Position numbers and translations under genes: made by a program | NCBI RefSeq assembly: GCF_001494635.1 | Contig: NZ_LOJF01000001.1 | Span: 372,001 to 436,000, forward strand | DNA length: 64,000 nt | Source: Tractidigestivibacter scatoligenes | GTDB taxonomy: Bacteria; Actinomycetota; Coriobacteriia; Coriobacteriales; Atopobiaceae | Direction: 5' to 3' | The notes under the pieces: model-generated | Database searches by the model: none | What the model saw: the letters and a program-made list of their open reading frames with translations, nothing else | What the model was told of the DNA's origin: nothing | In this document: one piece after another, positions 15,670 to 24,131 of the stretch | How the letters are laid out: every line of letters begins with the position of its first letter | Numbering within the stretch: the stretch's first letter is position 1

Positions 15670-16827
15670 ATGTATTGCAGCAATTGCGGGGCGAGAATTG
15701 ATTGCGAGGATGCGGCGTTTTGCCCCAACTGTGGGGCGCCCCTTAATGTTGCTGACATGGGCAGCGCTCGGGCTACCGAGCCGACGCCACTTCCGGTACA
15801 GCCAAATGGGGTTCCCGTGCCAGATTCCGTTGGCCAGGGCGCAAAGGATGCGGAGTCTCCCAAGAAGGGCTGCCGGCGCCACAAAGGGCTTGTCGTGGCG
15901 CTCGTGGTGGTGCTTGCCATCGCGGCTGTTGGAGGCGGCTTGTGGTGGAAGGCCGACCAGGATAGGAAGGCTGCTGAGCAGGCGGCTTGGGATGCAGCCC
16001 ATGCCGAGCGTACCGTCCAACTTACGATAGTGGCTCCGGGATACACCTCTGCGGCGACTCGCATTCCGCTCGAGATTACGGGCACGGATTTGGACGGTAA
16101 TTCCGTGGACCGCACGGAGTATGTGGGGCTTGATGATCCAAGTCTCTCTCTGCTCCAGGGCGACTACGAGATTCGTGTCGTTGCATCGCCCATACTTGAA
16201 GATGGTTCGCTGTATTCGGTTCCGGCGGATTCAGCAAGTGTCACGGTGGGGGATGCCGACGAGACTTCCGTAGACGAGACGATCGAGTTCGCGACTGTGG
16301 ATGATCCGGCGAGCGTGACAGACGACCAGATTGCTGCTGCGAAGGCTGCTGCCGAGGCGGACCCCAATGATGACGGGAGGGCCGAAACACTCGCCCAGGC
16401 TGCTGTTACCTGGCGCGACAACGCCGTGGCTGCAAACAAGGCTGCCAGGGAGGCCAAGCGCCAGCAGGTGGCTATGGACTTTACGATTGCGTACGAGACC
16501 AACGCAGTGAGCCCCAGTGGAAACTACACGTCTAGCGACTCCGTAACCTTGATATCGGATGCCGATTGGCACGCATCGATCGATCCTTATATCGGATCGA
16601 CAACGGGCTCCTTTGCTCACGGTCTCGATCCGTCTGACGGTGCGTATCCGCTGCGCGCTCATGACCCAGAGATCCTTGGGTCCGATGGCAGTACCTACTA
16701 CGTGCAATACATCATCACAGACTGGGGTGAACAATCGGGATGGGAGACCGAGTATGAGTACAGCAGCGTGCTCCTGGTAACCCTCGATGACAATGACCTC
16801 GTAATCTCTGCGGCGTATGGTCAGTAA
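15670..16827 (+). CDS. Zinc-ribbon membrane protein with duplicated exported module (array member 5)
   Basis: The protein has 385 residues. Order: zinc ribbon CSNCG..FCPNCG (3-21), linker, transmembrane helix (about 78-96), then an extracellular module (about 110-260) with TRIPLEITGTDLDG and ASPILEDGSLY. Next is a helical repeat containing VTDDQIAAAKAAAEADPNDD, and a C-terminal domain (about 275-385) rich in beta strands. The same exported module and the 'DQIAAA..DPND' segment occur in the next gene, so the two are tandem paralogues with different C-termini. Start at ATG 15670 with GGGAGG; a TTG six codons upstream is less likely. Ligand unknown. Confidence 0.78.
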   Translation: MYCSNCGARIDCEDAAFCPNCGAPLNVADMGSARATEPTPLPVQPNGVPVPDSVGQGAKDAESPKKGCRRHKGLVVALVVVLAIAAVGGGLWWKADQDRKAAEQAAWDAAHAERTVQLTIVAPGYTSAATRIPLEITGTDLDGNSVDRTEYVGLDDPSLSLLQGDYEIRVVASPILEDGSLYSVPADSASVTVGDADETSVDETIEFATVDDPASVTDDQIAAAKAAAEADPNDDGRAETLAQAAVTWRDNAVAANKAAREAKRQQVAMDFTIAYETNAVSPSGNYTSSDSVTLISDADWHASIDPYIGSTTGSFAHGLDPSDGAYPLRAHDPEILGSDGSTYYVQYIITDWGEQSGWETEYEYSSVLLVTLDDNDLVISAAYGQ

Positions 16828-16910
16828 GCAGCCCGCAAGGTCCTGGGACTGGGATGCGATAGAGCGGACTGGGTTGGCACCAGTCAGGCAATCGAGAAGA
16901 GAGAAGCATC

Positions 16911-18893
16911 ATGTTTTGTCCGAAGTGCAGGGCGCAGATACCCGATGATTCGGCGTTTTGCCCGGAGTGCGGATCGCCAATCAAACATGCCGTGCGCCAT
17001 TGCCCGTGGTGCGGGGCGCCGCTCAGGGAGGGCGCGACGTTCTGCTCCTCCTGCGGCAAGAGGGTGGACGTAGGGCAGGCCGCGCCGCCTCCCGCCGCCT
17101 CGCCAGCTGCTACTACGCCGATGCCTGCTGCATCGCCGTCTACAGCCATGCGCCAGCCCGTCGTGCCACCCGCGGGTAGTGCTTCTCAGCCTGTTCCCCA
17201 GCCGCCTAAGCCCAAGAAAAAGCACCGTGGGGTGCTGGTTGCGGGCATCTGCGCTGCCGTGGTGGTTGCGGGAGGCGTTGGCCTCTGGTGGTACGGCAAT
17301 CACGCAGAGCGCCAGGTCTCGATAAAGGTTGAGGCACCCAACTACAGCAACGACGCCACACGCATCCCGCTGCACGTTACGGGTGCCGACTCTGACGGCA
17401 AGTCAGTCGACAAGACCGTGTATGTCGACGCAGACGGCGGCGGGCTCTCCCTCTCACCCGGCTCCTACGAGGCCACGGTCGAGGCCTCGCCCATACTGGC
17501 GGATGGGTCTATCTATGAGGTGCCCGAGGATCCCGTCACGATTTCGGTGCCCTCATACAATCCCATTGAAGCGGTCGCCGCGGTTCCCGAGGTCATACAG
17601 AACAGCGTGAACGCAGGCGGATCCGGCCAAAGTGACGGGAGTGCGGACGGCTCCGACGCCATCATCACGCTGACTCCCGCCGACCCGGCGAGGGTGACGG
17701 ATGAGCAGATCGCCGCCGCCGTTGCCGCGGCATCGCAGGACCCCAACGACAACGGGAAGGCACAAAGCCTCTCCCAGGTCGCGACTGCCAAGCGCGACGA
17801 GGCGCTTGCCTCCCTCGTCGGCAACATGCCGTCCAACTACGCTAACAATGCCCTGGCAGCAAGCGATGGAACCTATGACTATTTCTACTCAAAGTCCCTG
17901 GGGGGAATCTATCGCGCAAAGAACGACGGTTCCTCTCCCGAACAGGTTTTTGCAGATGAGACAGGCTCTGAGACTACCTCATACTGCTACGGCCTCAACC
18001 TCAGCGGAGACACCCTCTACTTTGTGATGCAGACGAGCGGTGGCAGGATGGGGGCGTCAATTTGGTCGGTAGGGACCGATGGCTCGAACCCCCAGCAGCT
18101 CTATCACCTGCCTGACGGCGATGGGCTGGACTGGATTTATGACCTGGATGGCACCTATGCCATCAGGCAGCTCTACCTGTACGGGCAGAAGCTCTACTTT
18201 GTCCTTGGCTACTACGTGGGTTGGGGAGGAGACGACCCCGAGCAGACCTTTGAACTGTGGTCCATGGACGAAGACGGCTCCAACCAGCAGAAACTTTCGG
18301 AATTTACCGTCGATGGCACGCAGGACATCCCCATTTTTATGGATGATGGTCGGCTGTACTATGCCGCTAACTCCCTCGATGACTTCGGCTCCGATATCGA
18401 CAGTGCGTATTCGTCAGACATCGTTTCAATCAAGCTCGATGGTTCCGACGAAACGGAGATAGCCTTGTACCTGAATGTCGAGGTCATGAGCCTTTTTGTT
18501 CAAGACGGAAAAATCTACATGTGCACGAGGGATCATCTAGATGGAGGATCCCCGGGGGAAATAATGTCAATGGACTTGGATGGCTCGAACGTCTCGACCC
18601 TCGCCCAGGCGAACGATGGCGAGGTATTCTCGAGATTCTTTAACGTCGTGGATGACACTGTCTACACCATCATCTACTCCACTGGCGAGAGTTCCGTACC
18701 GCTGCTTGGGATATACGGATCTGACGGAAACAAGACAACGGCCAGTCTCGACTTGGGCCAAACTTTGCCCTATGCAATCTGCTCGAGCGGAGATCACCTT
18801 GTCGTCCTTGGTGGTGGCAACGGAGGGGGTGCCGTTTACTCTGCGGATACCTATAGCCTCGACGGAGAGCCACAGAATACATATGCGAATTAG
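16911..18893 (+). CDS. Zinc-ribbon membrane protein with exported beta-propeller-like domain (array member 6)
   Basis: At 660 residues this is the largest array member. Two zinc ribbons (3-22 and 30-52) precede a Pro/Ala linker and a transmembrane helix (about 106-127). The module shared with the previous gene follows (TRIPLHVTGADSDG, ASPILADGSIY, VTDEQIAAAVAAASQDPNDN). Residues 300-655 form a repeated beta-sheet region whose blades read IYRAKNDGS, IWSVGTDGSNPQQL, LWSMDEDGSNQQKL, IVSIKLDGSDETEI and IMSMDLDGSNVSTL. This D-G-S-N pattern is typical of DUF5050/LpqB-like six- or seven-bladed propellers. Such domains bind ligands or scaffold complexes on the outer surface. GAGAAGAGAG lies ahead of the ATG. 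Confidence 0.8.
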   Translation: MFCPKCRAQIPDDSAFCPECGSPIKHAVRHCPWCGAPLREGATFCSSCGKRVDVGQAAPPPAASPAATTPMPAASPSTAMRQPVVPPAGSASQPVPQPPKPKKKHRGVLVAGICAAVVVAGGVGLWWYGNHAERQVSIKVEAPNYSNDATRIPLHVTGADSDGKSVDKTVYVDADGGGLSLSPGSYEATVEASPILADGSIYEVPEDPVTISVPSYNPIEAVAAVPEVIQNSVNAGGSGQSDGSADGSDAIITLTPADPARVTDEQIAAAVAAASQDPNDNGKAQSLSQVATAKRDEALASLVGNMPSNYANNALAASDGTYDYFYSKSLGGIYRAKNDGSSPEQVFADETGSETTSYCYGLNLSGDTLYFVMQTSGGRMGASIWSVGTDGSNPQQLYHLPDGDGLDWIYDLDGTYAIRQLYLYGQKLYFVLGYYVGWGGDDPEQTFELWSMDEDGSNQQKLSEFTVDGTQDIPIFMDDGRLYYAANSLDDFGSDIDSAYSSDIVSIKLDGSDETEIALYLNVEVMSLFVQDGKIYMCTRDHLDGGSPGEIMSMDLDGSNVSTLAQANDGEVFSRFFNVVDDTVYTIIYSTGESSVPLLGIYGSDGNKTTASLDLGQTLPYAICSSGDHLVVLGGGNGGGAVYSADTYSLDGEPQNTYAN

Positions 18894-18922
18894 TACGTCA
18901 CTCGAGCAGGGATGGACCTATC

Positions 18923-20266
18923 GTGGCCAAGCATTATGCAACCAATAGCAGCAAGAAGCGCAACGTAACACGGCGACGTGCACTCACTGCCGCCGTCGTA
19001 GCGGCTGGTGCGGTGGCCGGTGGGCTCATCGCTGCGCATCAGCTGAGCAACACGTCAGATGCCGCTTCTCAGCAAGCGGAGAGTGCAGACAACGGCGGGG
19101 AGGCTGTGACGAGCGATGCCCCGGTGCTCTCGCCCCAGGAGCAGCTGGAGGGACGGGTCCAGGAGAAGCTCGGACAGATGACGCTCGAGCAGAAGGTGGC
19201 GCAGCTCTTTGCGGTGCGGCCGGAGGCGCTCACGGGCGTGGGGCAGGTTGTCCAGGCGGGTGACGCCACAAAGCAGGCCTTGCAGCAGATGCCCGTGGGA
19301 GGCGTCGTGTACTTTGCGGCGAACCTCCAGGATCCCGATCAGACCCGCACGATGCTCCAAAACACCCAGTCTTTCGCGTGCGAGGTCGAGGGATTGCCGC
19401 TGTTCCTTTGCGTGGACGAGGAGGGCGGCACGGTTTCTCGCGTTGGCGGCAACAGCGGGTTTGACATCTCCAATGTGGGGGACATGTGCGACGTGGGCGC
19501 CATGGGTGACACCACGAACGCGTACAACGTTGCCAATCACATTGCGAGCTATCTCACCCCGCTTGGCTTCAACGTGGACTTTGCACCCGATGCGGATATC
19601 GCGAACACCAGCAGCACCACCATGGCAAAGCGTTCGTTTGGCTCGACGTCGGACGTGGTGGCGCCGATGGTGGAGTCCCAGGTGAAGGGGTTTCTCGACG
19701 GGCAAATCCTGTGCTGCGCAAAGCACTTCCCGGGGATTGGCGGTGCGGAGGGCGACTCGCACAGCTCGAGCATCTATTCCCAGAAGACGCTGGACGAGAT
19801 GTCCGCCGAGGAGCTGATTCCCTTTGAGAGCGCCATCTCCGCAGACGTGCCTTTCATTATGGTTGGGCACCTCTCGTGTCCTCAGGTGACGGGCAACAAC
19901 GATCCCGCGAGCATCAGTCCTGCAATCATCACGGACGTGCTGCGCGACCAGCTTGGTTATGAGGGCATCGTTATTACCGACTCCATGGGCATGGGTGCGG
20001 TGACCGACGTTGTCTCGAGCGACCAGGTTGGCGTGCGCGCGATTGAGGCCGGTGCCGACATGGTGCTGATGCCGGCGGATTTGCAGGCCGCTTATCAGGG
20101 CGTTCTCGACGCGGTCAACAGCGGCGAGATTACAGAGGACCGCATCAATGAGTCCGTTGCCCGCATACTGCGAGTGAAGCTTGGGCGGATGAGCGAGGAC
20201 GGAAGTGTGCTTTCTCCCTCGGATGCCGTTGTTGCAACGTCGAGCGCTTCTGGAACGAGCGAATAG
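18923..20266 (+). CDS. Glycoside hydrolase family 3 beta-N-acetylhexosaminidase (NagZ-like), membrane-anchored
   Basis: The 447-residue protein starts at a GTG (18923), 29 bases after the previous stop. An Arg-rich start and a hydrophobic segment (about 23-42) form an uncleaved anchor or export signal. GH3 features run from about 80: LEQKVAQLF, LFLCVDEEGGTVSR (substrate-binding Asp/Glu), NVDFAPDADI, AKRSFGS, CCAKHFPGIGGAEGDSHSS (the NagZ His-Asp loop; the first His of GHG is Ile here, but GDSH is kept), and VITDSMGMGAV, which carries the nucleophile Asp. It probably removes GlcNAc from muropeptides at the outer face. It carries no zinc ribbon yet sits in the middle of the array. Confidence 0.87.
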   Translation: MAKHYATNSSKKRNVTRRRALTAAVVAAGAVAGGLIAAHQLSNTSDAASQQAESADNGGEAVTSDAPVLSPQEQLEGRVQEKLGQMTLEQKVAQLFAVRPEALTGVGQVVQAGDATKQALQQMPVGGVVYFAANLQDPDQTRTMLQNTQSFACEVEGLPLFLCVDEEGGTVSRVGGNSGFDISNVGDMCDVGAMGDTTNAYNVANHIASYLTPLGFNVDFAPDADIANTSSTTMAKRSFGSTSDVVAPMVESQVKGFLDGQILCCAKHFPGIGGAEGDSHSSSIYSQKTLDEMSAEELIPFESAISADVPFIMVGHLSCPQVTGNNDPASISPAIITDVLRDQLGYEGIVITDSMGMGAVTDVVSSDQVGVRAIEAGADMVLMPADLQAAYQGVLDAVNSGEITEDRINESVARILRVKLGRMSEDGSVLSPSDAVVATSSASGTSE

Positions 20267-20294
20267 CCGCCTTGGAGGCAGAGAGGATTGTGCC

Positions 20295-21410
20295 ATGTTT
20301 TGTACGAACTGCGGGGCCCAGATAGATGACAATGCTGCCTTCTGCACCAACTGCGGCGCTCCGGTCAGGCGTTCGGGATCCAAGCCCGTGGCAGGGGCCG
20401 CGGAGAGCGTGAGCCCCAATGCTGCCGCGGATTCCACAGCTGCGGAGACCCAACGCTTGCAGATGCCGCCTCAGCAGGGGTTCGGTGGCGCGGCTCCCTC
20501 GTCTGCTCCCCAGTACGGTGCGCCGCAGGACAGCGCGTCCCCGTACGGCACATCCCAGCAATACAGTGCCCCCTACGCGCAGCCGCCCGAGGGAGAAGCC
20601 AAGGCGGGGGGTGGCAAGAAGTCTCACGGCTGGGTTGTTGCGGTTGTGATCGTTGCCATCGTTGCTGTCTGTGCGGGTGGCGCGTTCGCTATGTACCAGC
20701 TTAAGCTGGGGCCATTCTCAACCACCGGCAGTGATGCACAGCCTTCCACCGCGAGCACCGCCGATGCGGCGTCCGAGAAGAGCGATGACGCTGCGCAGGA
20801 GGCTGGCTCTGTGACCGTGCCCGACCTGAGTGGGCTTTCCTACGACGAGGCAACACACAAGCTGCAGGACCTGGGGCTGAAGCTTGGGGAGGTCACAAAG
20901 GAGTACAGCTCTAGTGTCGAGGAGGGGTCTGTGATCTCTCAGGGCGTCTCCGCTGGCTCTGATGCCGATCCGGGAACCTCTGTCGATCTGGTCGTCTCCC
21001 AGGGTGCTGAGCCACGAATCGAGCATCACTTCGAGCTTGTCCAGCAGGCCGTGACATGGGAGGAAGCCAAGCAATACTGCGAGAGCAATGGTGGCTACCT
21101 TGCAGTCATTCACAATGACGACGAATACCAGCAGGTGTTGGATACCATTGGCAGCAGCGGCGTTCGCGTGTGCTGGCTAGGGGGCTACCGTGACGGAGAC
21201 TCGTGGCAGTGGGTCAACGGCGATGACTTCTCGTGGAGCTCGTGGGCAAGCGGCGAGCCCAACAACGACGGTGGCACCGAGAATTGCCTGGCGCTTCTCA
21301 AGAACAAGGATGACCAGTGGGGCTGGTACGATGTGCCAAATGACGTGAGTTCCTTCTATAAGGCAAGCTACCTCGGGTTCATTATGGAGACGGACGTTAC
21401 CGTCAAGTAG
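20295..21410 (+). CDS. Zinc ribbon-TM-PASTA-C-type-lectin-like protein (array member 7)
   Basis: Architecture across 371 residues: zinc ribbon CTNCG..FCTNCG (3-21), Pro/Gln/Tyr linker, transmembrane helix (112-133), acidic stalk. A PASTA domain spans about 173-236 (VTVPDLSGLSYDEATHKLQD, then VISQGVSAG and VDLVVSQG). A C-type-lectin-like domain spans 243-366, with TWEEAKQYCESNGGYLAVI, VCWLGGYRDGDSWQWVNGD, SWASGEPNNDGG, ENCLAL and WGWYDVPND. The EPN and W-x-D positions are those that bind calcium and mannose-type sugars in canonical lectins. The usual disulphide cysteines are only partly present. GAGAGGA precedes ATG 20295. PASTA domains bind peptidoglycan, so this looks like a wall- and glycan-sensing surface protein. 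Confidence 0.85.
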   Translation: MFCTNCGAQIDDNAAFCTNCGAPVRRSGSKPVAGAAESVSPNAAADSTAAETQRLQMPPQQGFGGAAPSSAPQYGAPQDSASPYGTSQQYSAPYAQPPEGEAKAGGGKKSHGWVVAVVIVAIVAVCAGGAFAMYQLKLGPFSTTGSDAQPSTASTADAASEKSDDAAQEAGSVTVPDLSGLSYDEATHKLQDLGLKLGEVTKEYSSSVEEGSVISQGVSAGSDADPGTSVDLVVSQGAEPRIEHHFELVQQAVTWEEAKQYCESNGGYLAVIHNDDEYQQVLDTIGSSGVRVCWLGGYRDGDSWQWVNGDDFSWSSWASGEPNNDGGTENCLALLKNKDDQWGWYDVPNDVSSFYKASYLGFIMETDVTVK

Positions 21411-21447
21411 CGTTGGTACGTTAGATGCATATGCGATAAGCAGGCGA

Positions 21448-21487
21448 GCGAGGCGCGGGGCCACCGAGGCTCCGTGCCTCGCATTTT
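21448..21487 (+). terminator. Terminator after the zinc-ribbon array
   Basis: GCGAGGC (21448-21454) pairs with GCCTCGC (21476-21482), with further GC pairing inside, followed by ATTTT. It lies about 40 bases beyond the stop of the lectin-like gene and probably closes the array transcript. Confidence 0.55.
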
Positions 21488-21583
21488 GCGAGACGTGCGT
21501 GCAGTTCGGGGAAAGTTGGCCGACCGGTGCAACGTGCGTGCTGGGCTTCTCGGCTGTTGCCGTCTTCTGAGGGGGATTTGTTC

Positions 21584-22789
21584 ATGGAAGAGACTGTGAC
21601 TGGCGTTACGCCGGGCCGCGCGCGTCTGTGCGTGGCCCTTCTCGTGCTCATGGGCTTTGCGCTGGGCTGCTCGGAGTTCATCGTGATTGGCATCGAGTCG
21701 AACCTGGCAGAGGAGATGGGCGTCTCGCTTGCCACTGCCGGCCAGCTCATCAGCCTCTTTGCCCTGCCATACGCGGTGATGACGCCGGTGCTCGCCCTGG
21801 CGACGGGCCGCGTTAGGCGCTACTCCGTCATGCTTGTCTACCTGGTCATCTTTTGCGTGGGCAACGCGCTCTTGGCGTTCGCTCCAAGCTTTGGCGTGCT
21901 GCTTGCGGCGCGCGTGCTGCTGGGGTCGATCTCCGGAGCGCTGCTGGCGGTTGGCGTGACCTTCATCCCCGAGCTGGTTGGTGCCAAGAGGTCGTCCGGT
22001 GCCCTCACGCTGGTGTATGCTAGCTATTCCGTGGCGCTTATCGTGGTGACGAGCGTGGGCAAGATCCTTGCGAGTACGGTCGGATGGCACGTTGCCATGT
22101 ACGGGACGCTCGTTCTCTCGCTTGTGGCCAGCTCCCTTCTCGCCGCTTGCATGCCGAGAAGCGGCCAGACCGACGAGCCTGCAACCGTACGTGAGCAGGC
22201 ACGCCTCTTTGGCGAGCCCAGCATCATTGCGGGCATGCTGGTGTTTGTGTTTGGCATTGGCTCGGTGTACACGTTCTACGGCTACGTGACGCCGTACATG
22301 GAGCAGGTGCTGGGGATGGATGCCGTGGCCGTGAGCGGGGCGCTTGTGCTGTACGGAGTCATCACGTTTGGCTCGAACCTGCTGAGCGGCTGGGTCGACA
22401 TGCGCTTTGGCATCAAGGCGCTGGTTGCGGACTTTCTCGCCCAGGCGGCAATTCTCGCAGGGCTGTACGTGGCGGGCTCGTCGATGCCGGGCTCTCTGGT
22501 TCTGGTGATGCTTCTGGGACTGGTCATGTACGTGGCGTCGATTCCCAGCGTGTCCCACTTCATGGACGTGGCGCGCAGGCGCTACCCCAAGGCGCTCACG
22601 CTGGCCAGCTCGCTCGAACCGCTCTCGTTTAACGTGGGCATTGCCTTTGGCACCTTTGTGGGAGGTGTCGTGGTCTCTGGCCCGGGGATCCGCGCGGTTG
22701 GCCTGGTGGGGGCCGTGCTCGCCGTGGTGGCAGCGGCGCTGGTGGGCGTCACGCTGGCGCTCACGAAGCGCGAGGATGCCCGGGAGTAG
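21584..22789 (+). CDS. Major facilitator superfamily transporter (DHA1/AraJ-like)
   Basis: A 401-residue inner-membrane protein with about 12 hydrophobic helices. Helix 1 is LVLMGFALGCSEFIVIG, matching the G-x-x-E-F-x-x-x-G signature of DHA1 sugar-efflux/chloramphenicol-type antiporters. A short charged loop follows helix 2-3 (ATGRVRRYSVM, the motif-A variant), and RVLLGSISGALLAVG is the motif-C-like helix. A cytosolic loop between the two six-helix halves lies near residues 185-205. Proton-coupled efflux of sugars, drugs or metabolites is expected; the substrate cannot be named. Start at ATG 21584 with GAGGGGG upstream. It stands alone after the array terminator and converges on the asparaginase gene. 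Confidence 0.85.
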   Translation: MEETVTGVTPGRARLCVALLVLMGFALGCSEFIVIGIESNLAEEMGVSLATAGQLISLFALPYAVMTPVLALATGRVRRYSVMLVYLVIFCVGNALLAFAPSFGVLLAARVLLGSISGALLAVGVTFIPELVGAKRSSGALTLVYASYSVALIVVTSVGKILASTVGWHVAMYGTLVLSLVASSLLAACMPRSGQTDEPATVREQARLFGEPSIIAGMLVFVFGIGSVYTFYGYVTPYMEQVLGMDAVAVSGALVLYGVITFGSNLLSGWVDMRFGIKALVADFLAQAAILAGLYVAGSSMPGSLVLVMLLGLVMYVASIPSVSHFMDVARRRYPKALTLASSLEPLSFNVGIAFGTFVGGVVVSGPGIRAVGLVGAVLAVVAAALVGVTLALTKREDARE

Positions 22790-23028
22790 GGACGGGCGTG
22801 GCTGGTCACGTCGCGTCTCTGCCGCCTCTGTGACCTCTGCCGCTGCCTGCGAAAATGCGCCCTCCGGCGAGAAAATGGCGCCTGAGCGAGGGTTTATACG
22901 GGATTCCGTACGAGATGGGCCTTCAGGCGTCAATTCGGCGCCCGAGAGCTTCTTTCGTGCGGGAATGCTGTGGAAACGTGCCTTTGGGCGTCACTCGGAC
23001 AGGCGTCGCCCAGGCCGGCGTCGTGCGC
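22790..23028. other. Convergent spacer with repeated GCGCC-TTTTC motifs
   Basis: Between the MFS and asparaginase stops, the minus strand carries GGCGCCATTTTCTCGC directly followed by GGCGCATTTTCGCAG, and later a diverged GGCGCCGAATTGACGCC. CGCCTGA and TCAGGCG face each other around a 37-base spacer. This may be an eroded version of the inverted structures seen at other convergent gene ends. No coding sequence is evident. Confidence 0.35.
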
Positions 23029-24069
23029 CTACCGCACGGCACGGTCGTGGTTCACGGGCCTATAGAAGAGCTCCGCCACCTCCGCCGGCTCGCGTGTCTG
23101 GCCGAGCGCCCACATGGTCTTTGCCACCAGGGCCTCCGTGGTCATGTCGTCACCGCGAAGGATTGCGGGCTCGTTGGCATAGGCGCTTCCGACCTCGTAG
23201 ACGCCCAGGTCAAGGCCCTCCTCCGAGACCTGCGTGGTGAGCACGATGGTCTTGCCGCAGTCAATCCAGTCAAAGATCGCCTGCTCAAAGTGGGCACCCT
23301 TGCACTCTGGGATGCCGCCGATGCCAAAGGTCTCGAGAATCACGGCGTCGTAGTCGGGCCCCAGCGCATCGAGAATCCCCGGCCCCAGGCCCGGCGTGAG
23401 GCGCACCACAACCACGTGCTCGTCCAGGCGCTCGTAGACGCGCGGTCGCCCCGCCCGTGCCGCAACGGACGCACCCGCTGTTCCAGGGATGGTCATTCCC
23501 TCCCTGCCCTCGCGCACGATGCGGTCGTTGCGGATGATGGCAGGCAGCGGGTAGTTCACACTGGTGAATGCATTGAAGCTCATCGTACGCTGCTTGTGGG
23601 CGCGCGTTCCCACAATGACCGAGCCGCCAAACACGATGGTCACGTCGTGCGAGTCGTCGTCGGTGGCGTAGAGCAGCGACTGGTACAGGTTGAGCTTGGC
23701 GTCGGTGAAGGGGTTCGCCATGGGCTGTTGCGAACCCGTGAGCACGATGGGCTTGGGGCTGCCCTGGATGAGGTAGGAGAGGGCTGCTGCCGTGTAGGCC
23801 ATGGTGTCCGTGCCGTGCAGCACCACAAAGCCGTCGTAGTTGTCGTAGGCTTCCATGATCGTGGCGGCAATACGCTTCCAGTCGCTGGGGCGCATGTTGG
23901 TCGAGTCGATGTTCATGGGCTGAACGATGTCCAGGTCACACAGGCCGCGCGCCTGCGGAACATAGCCGGCCAGCTCCTCGCCCGTGAGCGCCGGGGCAAG
24001 GCCCGTACCGTCTGCCTCCGGCATGGATGCAATGGTGCCGCCCGTGGCCACCATGAGAATCCTCTTCAT
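23029..24069 (-). CDS. ansA: Type I (cytoplasmic) L-asparaginase
   Basis: This 346-residue enzyme hydrolyses asparagine to aspartate and ammonia. Both catalytic threonine motifs are present: VATGGTIAS (about 7-15) and VVLHGTDTMAYTA (about 82-94), the latter containing the Thr-Asp pair, with a downstream Lys in SFNAFTSVN. It lacks a signal peptide, so it is the cytoplasmic type. Start ATG 24069 has GGAG nearby. It is the last gene of a minus-strand run that also holds prs, glmU and an alpha-amylase, with 62 bases separating it from the amylase stop. Confidence 0.92.
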   Translation of the reverse strand: MKRILMVATGGTIASMPEADGTGLAPALTGEELAGYVPQARGLCDLDIVQPMNIDSTNMRPSDWKRIAATIMEAYDNYDGFVVLHGTDTMAYTAAALSYLIQGSPKPIVLTGSQQPMANPFTDAKLNLYQSLLYATDDDSHDVTIVFGGSVIVGTRAHKQRTMSFNAFTSVNYPLPAIIRNDRIVREGREGMTIPGTAGASVAARAGRPRVYERLDEHVVVVRLTPGLGPGILDALGPDYDAVILETFGIGGIPECKGAHFEQAIFDWIDCGKTIVLTTQVSEEGLDLGVYEVGSAYANEPAILRGDDMTTEALVAKTMWALGQTREPAEVAELFYRPVNHDRAVR

Positions 24070-24131
24070 GCGTCGCTCCGTTCGAGAAGTGCGTTTCTGC
24101 CGAGAAGTACCGACGGCCGGTCGTCCGGCCC

